From: Candidatus Stahliibacteriota bacterium
GTDB taxonomy: Bacteria > Hydrothermota > Tepidihabitantia > SM23-42
Assembly (NCBI GenBank): GCA_004376785.1
Contig: SOIY01000158.1
Coordinates: 1-6,367, forward strand
DNA: 6,367 bases
Reading direction: 5' to 3'
Positions 1 through 3,970 of this stretch are shown here, in pieces. A program made the translations under genes and the position numbers. The notes beneath the pieces were generated by a model. It was not told the DNA's origin and ran no database searches. It saw only the letters and a program-made list of their open reading frames with translations. Each line of letters starts with the position of its first letter. The first letter of the stretch is position 1.

Positions 1-2
1 CC

Positions 3-446
3 TTCGAACCGAAGATCGTTGCATTTTGTTGTAACTGGTGTTCCTATCCTGCGGCTGATGGTGCTGGTGTATCACGACTTCAGTATCCAACCAATATACG
101 AATTGTGCGGGTTATGTGCGGCGGACGGGTAACGCCATCCTTTGTATTAAAGGCATTTGAATTAGGTGCAGATGGTGTATTAGTAGCAACGTGCCATTTT
201 GAAGACTGCCATTATATGTTTGGTGCTCGAAAGGCGGCTGATGTGCATAAAATCACTGAGAGGCTTACTGAGATGATTGGGATTGAAAAAGAAAGGCTCA
301 AACTCGATTGGATTTCATCAGCCGAAGCCACAAAATTCGCAAATGTTTCCAAAGAATTTGTCGAGACAGTTAGAAAACTTGGGCCATCGCCGATTAAAAA
401 ACAAAACCTTGATGTGTTGACTAAAAGTAGGTTAAATGAAAAATAG
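3..446 (+). CDS. mvhD: MvhD-type hydrogenase/Hdr iron-sulfur subunit, 5' end outside window
   Basis: MvhD is a small [2Fe-2S] protein that passes electrons from a hydrogenase or dehydrogenase to HdrA. The open frame runs from base 3 to the TAG at 444-446 (147 residues visible). The first visible residues, FEPKIVAFCCNWCSY, are typical of the very start of stand-alone MvhD proteins, so probably only a few residues are missing. The family cysteines are all present: the CCNWC cluster, the MCGGRV motif (more often MCSGR) and CHFEDCHY (normally GCHxGDCHY, here preceded by Thr). Internal ATGs, such as the one at 105, would lose the first cysteine motif and are not the true start. The gene overlaps the HdrD-like gene by 11 bases, so the two are probably translationally coupled. 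It is clearly paralogous to the MvhD domain fused to HdrA at the right end, but has a longer divergent tail after LGPSP. The family call is firm; the electron donor is unknown. Confidence 0.93.
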   Translation, partial: FEPKIVAFCCNWCSYPAADGAGVSRLQYPTNIRIVRVMCGGRVTPSFVLKAFELGADGVLVATCHFEDCHYMFGARKAADVHKITERLTEMIGIEKERLKLDWISSAEATKFANVSKEFVETVRKLGPSPIKKQNLDVLTKSRLNEK

Positions 447-1581
447 CATTGCTGCAGCCGTTAAGGAATCAAAAGCCTATCTTTGTCTCGAATGCGGTAA
501 ATGCACTGGTATATGCCCGATCTCACGATTTAACCATGGTTATTCTCCCCGGATACTCGTTAATAAAGCAATACGAAGCGGAAATCTTGATTTACTAAAA
601 GATAAAAACATCTGGGCATGTCTCACCTGTAAGTTATGTGATGAACGATGTCCAGCAGGTATCGACTACATAAATTTGACTCTGGCAACTCGCTTGGAGG
701 CGCAAAAAATCGGTGAGGAAGCGATCTGTTCTCATGGTGGTGCTGCTCAGTCTTTGATGCGTATTATGACCACACCGAATTTAGAACAAAAACGCATGGA
801 TTGGATTGATAATGAGTTAAAAATTACACAATCAGGTGAGGTGCTCTACTTTGTGGGTTGTCTGCCATACTTTGATGTTCTCTTCAGTGATATTGAAGTT
901 AATACATTGAAGGCAGCAAAGGCAAGTATCAAGATTCTCAATCATTTGGGCATTACACCAGTAGTTCTTTCTCAGGAACGTTGCTGTGGACATGATCTCT
1001 TATGGGGTGGAGATTTAGAAAACTTTAAAAAATTGGCAGAGTATAATATTAATGAAATTAAAAAATCTGGTGCAAAAAAAATTATCTTTTCATGTCCTGA
1101 GGGTTACAGAACATTTAAAATTGACTATCCAAAATATTTTGAATGTGATTTTGAAATACAACATATAACAGAGGTAATCAGCGAAGCGATTTTAAATAAT
1201 GCGTTAAAATTTAAAAATTTTGATAAGGTCGTTACTTTCCAGGATCCGTGTAGACTCGGTAGGCATCTTGGCATATATGATGAACCAAGAAATGCGATTA
1301 CCGCAGTACCAGATTTGAAGTTTATTGAAATGGCGAGGAGTAGAAAACGTGCAATATGTTGCGGTGTGAGTGCATGGATGAACTGTACTACGTATTCAAA
1401 GAGTATTCAACTTGCACGTTTAAAAGAGGCAAAAGAGACTGAGGCAGATTTATTAGTTCTTTCCTGTCCAAAATGTGAAATTCATTTTAATTGTGCCATG
1501 AAAGATGAAAAGGCAGGTAAGCAGGTAAAAATTGAGACAATCCAATTAGTTACTCTTATCGCGGATTTAGTTAAGGAATGA
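436..1581 (+). CDS. HdrD-like (HdrC-HdrB fusion) iron-sulfur protein
   Basis: A 381-residue soluble protein in which a HdrC-like ferredoxin domain precedes a HdrB-like region, the layout of HdrD and related GlcF-type proteins. Two [4Fe-4S] motifs of the form C-x2-C-x2-C-x3-CP lie at Cys17/20/23/27 and Cys62/65/68/72. Two CCG repeats follow. The first has Cys142, Cys183-184 and Cys220, but its final CxxC cysteine is Gly223 (CPEGYRTF), so its cluster may be absent or altered. The second is complete: Cys272, Cys308-309, Cys344 and Cys347, plus an extra Cys317 in CCGVSAWMNC. Known relatives donate electrons to disulfides or take them from quinols or other carriers; the partner here cannot be read. 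No membrane segment is visible, unlike HdrE or DsrM partners. The ATG at 436 follows a TAA in the same frame at 433-435, so no earlier start is possible; AGGT at 428-431 is a weak ribosome site. The gene overlaps mvhD and likely acts with it. Confidence 0.88.
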   Translation: MKNSIAAAVKESKAYLCLECGKCTGICPISRFNHGYSPRILVNKAIRSGNLDLLKDKNIWACLTCKLCDERCPAGIDYINLTLATRLEAQKIGEEAICSHGGAAQSLMRIMTTPNLEQKRMDWIDNELKITQSGEVLYFVGCLPYFDVLFSDIEVNTLKAAKASIKILNHLGITPVVLSQERCCGHDLLWGGDLENFKKLAEYNINEIKKSGAKKIIFSCPEGYRTFKIDYPKYFECDFEIQHITEVISEAILNNALKFKNFDKVVTFQDPCRLGRHLGIYDEPRNAITAVPDLKFIEMARSRKRAICCGVSAWMNCTTYSKSIQLARLKEAKETEADLLVLSCPKCEIHFNCAMKDEKAGKQVKIETIQLVTLIADLVKE

Positions 1582-1591
1582 AGATATTGTT

Positions 1592-1735
1592 AAATTCCAA
1601 ATTACAAATGTCAAATGACAAAGAAAACATGAAGTTCGGAAATTATGAAGATAGGAAGCTGAGATTTCGTAAGTTCGTAACCTCTCAACTTCATAACTTC
1701 TTTATGGTTTGGTGCTTGGTTTTTGGGATTTCTTT
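1592..1735. repeat. Outer 7-base-period inverted array
   Basis: The left arm (1592-1622) consists of heptads AAATTCC, AAATTAC, AAATGTC and AAATGAC followed by AAA. The right arm (1701-1735) consists of heptads TTTATGG, TTTGGTG, CTTGGTT, TTTGGGA and TTTCTTT. Read on the opposite strand in a shifted phase, both arms follow a pattern close to NNNCAAA, so the arms are degenerate inverted copies of the same heptad. They flank an 8-base-period array. Base pairing between the arms would be imperfect. The origin is unknown: it could be an intergenic repeat family of this lineage. Confidence 0.65.
1631..1702. repeat. Inner 8-base-period fold-back array
   Basis: Nine octamers run in phase from 1631: the first four start with GAA (GAAGTTCG, GAAATTAT, GAAGATAG, GAAGCTGA), and the last three have the complementary pattern (AACCTCTC, AACTTCAT, AACTTCTT). 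The two halves can pair: bases 1655-1664 match the reverse complement of 1683-1692 at 9 of 10 positions, leaving an 18-base loop. Other registers also pair (1643-1650 with 1689-1696, 8 of 8), so the RNA could slip between structures. It is built on the same plan as the array before hdrA. Confidence 0.65.
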
Positions 1736-1746
1736 TATTTAAGATT

Positions 1747-2265
1747 ATGGCAAAGAAAAAAGTTGTGGTCAATTTTCGATTCAGGGAAAAACTGAATAAA
1801 ATCCCTGGTGGTAAACATCACAACTACTGTTATCAATGCAGCGCCTGTGTTGCGGTCTGTCCGGCAGCCCGGTTTAGTAAAGAATTTAATCCTCGAAAAA
1901 TACTGTTACAGGCACTCTTGGGTGCAGAAGAAGATTTGCTTGGTAAGGATTCACCGATTTGGCTCTGCACAAATTGCTATTCCTGCTATGAGCGGTGTCC
2001 TCAGGATGTACGACCCATTGAAGTGATTATCGCCCTTAAAAATATGGCAGTGGAAAAGGAAACAGCTCCTACTAATCTTGCTAAACTTACAGAAAACATT
2101 ACTAAAACCGGGATGAGTGTGATGGTTTCCTCAGCAGTACATAGGAGAAGGAAAGAATTGGGACTCCCTGAATTAAAAACGATACCACTTGATGAAATGA
2201 AAGAAATCTTAAAAGACGAAGAGACTAAAGAGCAGTCTTCAATAGAACAGAAAACTAATAAATAA
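1747..2265 (+). CDS. hdrC: Heterodisulfide reductase subunit C (HdrC-like)
   Basis: HdrC carries two [4Fe-4S] clusters and wires HdrA to HdrB. This 172-residue protein has both motifs as C-x2-C-x2-C-x3-CP: Cys28/31/34/38 (CYQCSACVAVCP) and Cys74/77/80/84 (CTNCYSCYERCP), separated by the usual NPRKILLQALLG-type helix. The C-terminal ~70 residues are charged and lack cysteines, as in other HdrC proteins. I chose the ATG at 1747; a TTG at 1723 is in frame but would add eight hydrophobic residues encoded by the repeat array and has no ribosome site. The ATG itself has no clear Shine-Dalgarno sequence, which is odd next to the good sites of the following genes. Nine bases separate its stop from the next gene, whose ribosome site overlaps the hdrC stop codon, so hdrC, the membrane protein and hdrB look like one operon. 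It resembles the N-terminal domain of the HdrD-like protein upstream. Confidence 0.92.
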   Translation: MAKKKVVVNFRFREKLNKIPGGKHHNYCYQCSACVAVCPAARFSKEFNPRKILLQALLGAEEDLLGKDSPIWLCTNCYSCYERCPQDVRPIEVIIALKNMAVEKETAPTNLAKLTENITKTGMSVMVSSAVHRRRKELGLPELKTIPLDEMKEILKDEETKEQSSIEQKTNK

Positions 2266-2269
2266 GGAG
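2264..2269 (+). promoter_or_regulatory. Shine-Dalgarno site of the membrane-protein gene
   Basis: AAGGAG sits five bases before the ATG at 2275 and overlaps the TAA stop of hdrC (2263-2265). It fixes the start and suggests coupled translation with hdrC. Confidence 0.75.
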
Positions 2270-2274
2270 AATAT

Positions 2275-2985
2275 ATGTCAAACGAACTAATGATTTTAAC
2301 ATGGACAGCAGTAACAATAGGATTCGTTCATACCATATTCGGACCAGACCATTATGTGCCTTTTATCGTCTTATCGAAAGTAAGGCAGTGGAGTGGTATT
2401 AAGACAGTGATGATTACATTGCTATGTGGTATTGGTCATGTGTTGAGTTCTATTATTTTAGGATTTGTAGGTATTGCCGTAGGAATAGCTGTTTTTAAAT
2501 TAGAGACAATTGAAGCATTTCGTGGAGAGATTGCTGCGTGGCTTCTGATTGCATTTGGGTTTACCTATTTAATCTGGGGAATACACAGGGCAATTCGTCG
2601 CAAACCGCATGAGCATCCCCATGTGCATGAAAACGGAGCAGTTCACTCACATTCTCATCAGCACGTTGGAGAACATACACACGTTCACACTTCGAAATCA
2701 GCGAATATAACACCATGGATTCTTTTTATAATATTTGTTTTTGGTCCGTGTGAACCGTTGATCCCTCTTGTGATGTATCCGGCAGCCAAAGGGAACATAC
2801 TCTCAGTAGTAATCGTTGCATCTGTTTTTGGATTAACGACAATTACAACGATGCTTGCTGTTGTCTTGGTTTCATTCTACGGTTTATCAAAATTGCCAGT
2901 TCGCAGGCTCGAAAGATATTCTCATGCATTAGCTGGACTAGCGATTCTCTTTTGCGGAAGTGCGATAAAATTTTTAGGATTGTAA
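2275..2985 (+). CDS. Multi-pass membrane protein with His-rich loop (NicO/UreH/HupE-like putative metal transporter)
   Basis: A 236-residue protein with about six hydrophobic segments (roughly residues 7-35, 43-72, 86-106, 146-170, 175-203 and 214-235). The first holds HTIFGPDH (His19 to His26), similar to the His-x(n)-Asp-His signatures of nickel/cobalt transporters (NiCoT, RcnA, UreH). The loop between segments 3 and 4 has 11 histidines within residues 112-138, a likely metal-binding loop. Segment 4 contains FGPCEPLIPL with Cys159, of the kind found in the broad group often labelled sulfite exporter TauE/SafE or UreH-like. Transport of nickel, cobalt or zinc is therefore an inference, and sulfur-compound export cannot be excluded. 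It lies between hdrC and hdrB, nine bases after one and two bases before the other, so it is almost certainly cotranscribed with them. That position suggests either metal supply to a partner NiFe enzyme or a link between the Hdr complex and a transported thiol or ion. Family assignment is moderate, substrate unknown. Confidence 0.72.
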   Translation: MSNELMILTWTAVTIGFVHTIFGPDHYVPFIVLSKVRQWSGIKTVMITLLCGIGHVLSSIILGFVGIAVGIAVFKLETIEAFRGEIAAWLLIAFGFTYLIWGIHRAIRRKPHEHPHVHENGAVHSHSHQHVGEHTHVHTSKSANITPWILFIIFVFGPCEPLIPLVMYPAAKGNILSVVIVASVFGLTTITTMLAVVLVSFYGLSKLPVRRLERYSHALAGLAILFCGSAIKFLGL

Positions 2986-2987
2986 TT

Positions 2988-3860
2988 ATGAAGATTATCC
3001 CCTTTTGGGGTTGTATGATGCCTCTTAAATATCCACAAATGGAATTGGCAATCAGAAGGACATTGCCGAATCTCGGGGTTGAGCTTGTTGATATTGATGA
3101 TTTTACCTGCTGCCCTGATCCTATTTATTTTAAGGCGCGTGACAAAATGAAGTGGTTGACAATTGCCGCCCGAAATTTGGCTGTAGCAGAGGAGACAGGT
3201 CTTGATATAGTCACAATGTGTTCAGGTTGTATATCAACCTTAAAAGAAGCGCAATATCTCCTTGCTGAAGATCAAGCACTAAAAGATGAAGTGAATAAAC
3301 GATTGAAGCGAATAAATAAAGAATACAAAGGTAAGGTCAAAGTCAGCCATGCAGTAGTTGTGATTAGAGACGATTTAGGATTGGATGTAGTAAAAAAATC
3401 AGTAAAGAGATCACTCGAAGGAATAACAGTTGCAATCCACTATGGATGTCATATATTAAAACCGAGCCAGATCATGCATGTTGATGATGCTGACTATCCG
3501 AGTATCCTTGATGATTTTGTTGCTGCAATGGGCGCTACGCCACTTGAGCACCATGAAAAACTATTATGTTGTGGAAAAGGATGTATGGATGATGAACTTC
3601 CATTAGATATGACTGAGGCAATATTTTCATCAATTGAGAAAAGCGGTGCTGATTGTATGGGGTTAGTATGCCCTACGTGTTTTTCTTCTTTCGATTTAGG
3701 GCAAATCATGATTTCTCGCAAAAGAGGGAAGAATTATAATATCCCTGTTATTTATCTATTTCAACTACTCGGACTTGCCCAGGGTCTTGGGCCAGAAGAG
3801 GTTGGTCTTCACACCCACCGGGTCAAGGCAGATAAGGTGTTGGAGAAGATAGTTGGATAG
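2988..3860 (+). CDS. hdrB: Heterodisulfide reductase subunit B (HdrB-like)
   Basis: HdrB holds two non-cubane [4Fe-4S] clusters at which the disulfide is cleaved in methanogens. This 290-residue protein has both CCG motifs complete: Cys9, Cys41-42, Cys78 and Cys81 (spacing 31, 35, 2) and Cys154, Cys194-195, Cys228 and Cys231 (spacing 39, 32, 2). Length and the N-terminal start at FWGC fit the family. I chose the ATG at 2988 because AGGA at 2976-2979 lies eight bases upstream and the protein then begins like other HdrB proteins. An in-frame start at 2952 would overlap the membrane gene and add 12 unlike residues. Only two bases separate it from the preceding stop. The last codons and the TAG stop (3858-3860) fall inside an 8-base-period array, so the C-terminal few residues may be shaped by that array. 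With HdrC and HdrA it should form an HdrABC complex; the natural acceptor in a bacterium is not known. Confidence 0.93.
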   Translation: MKIIPFWGCMMPLKYPQMELAIRRTLPNLGVELVDIDDFTCCPDPIYFKARDKMKWLTIAARNLAVAEETGLDIVTMCSGCISTLKEAQYLLAEDQALKDEVNKRLKRINKEYKGKVKVSHAVVVIRDDLGLDVVKKSVKRSLEGITVAIHYGCHILKPSQIMHVDDADYPSILDDFVAAMGATPLEHHEKLLCCGKGCMDDELPLDMTEAIFSSIEKSGADCMGLVCPTCFSSFDLGQIMISRKRGKNYNIPVIYLFQLLGLAQGLGPEEVGLHTHRVKADKVLEKIVG

Positions 3861-3950
3861 TTCGATGGTCGTATCGTCTGATAGTCTTATAGTCCTATGG
3901 TCTTATTGTTCTAACTATCCGACTATGAGACTATACGACTATAAGACTAC
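3845..3950. repeat. 8-base-period array that switches to its own complement
   Basis: In phase from 3845 the sequence reads as 13 octamers. The first eight follow a pattern near TCTTATAG (for example GAAGATAG, TTGGATAG, TCTGATAG). After the transitional unit TTCTAACT (3909-3916), the last four follow the complementary pattern (ATCCGACT, ATGAGACT, ATACGACT, ATAAGACT). The array starts inside the 3' end of hdrB, whose TAG stop ends the second octamer, and stops just before the hdrA ribosome site. No gene is visible in 3861-3970. The period and the switch in orientation are seen directly; origin and function are unknown. Confidence 0.8.
3882..3949 (+). other. Long imperfect hairpin between hdrB and hdrA
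   Basis: Bases 3882-3910 pair with 3921-3949 over 29 positions, with two mismatches, three G-U pairs and a 10-base loop (3911-3920). The first 13 pairs are perfect. No T-run follows, so it is not a standard intrinsic terminator. It could be an mRNA processing or stability element just upstream of hdrA, or simply a product of the repeat array. Confidence 0.6.
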
Positions 3951-3954
3951 ACTG

Positions 3955-3966
3955 AAAGGAGGTGAT
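3955..3966 (+). promoter_or_regulatory. Extended Shine-Dalgarno site of hdrA
   Basis: AAAGGAGGTGAT matches the anti-Shine-Dalgarno end of 16S rRNA over all 12 bases. The AGGAGG core is eight bases from the ATG at 3971. This is by far the strongest ribosome site in the window and fixes the hdrA start; it suggests high translation initiation on the selenoprotein mRNA. Confidence 0.85.
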
Positions 3967-3970
3967 TTAA

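Larger units (their letters stand above)
1582..1746. other. Gene-free spacer between the HdrD-like gene and hdrC
   Basis: This 165-base interval has no supportable gene. Almost all of it is made of short-period repeats (listed separately). I see no convincing -35/-10 promoter pair and no stem followed by a T-run that would make a standard intrinsic terminator. It could separate two transcription units, or lie inside one long operon. Confidence 0.6.

Noticed and set aside
1808..2026. Plus-strand open frame of 72 codons inside hdrC.
   Set aside because: It is an alternative frame of the cysteine-motif region of hdrC and has no independent support.
3882..3949. Intrinsic terminator between hdrB and hdrA.
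   Set aside because: The stem is long, AT-rich and not followed by a run of T; the octamer periodicity explains it better.
3845..3950. CRISPR array.
   Set aside because: Units are 8 bases, have no spacers and change to the complementary orientation midway; no cas gene is near.
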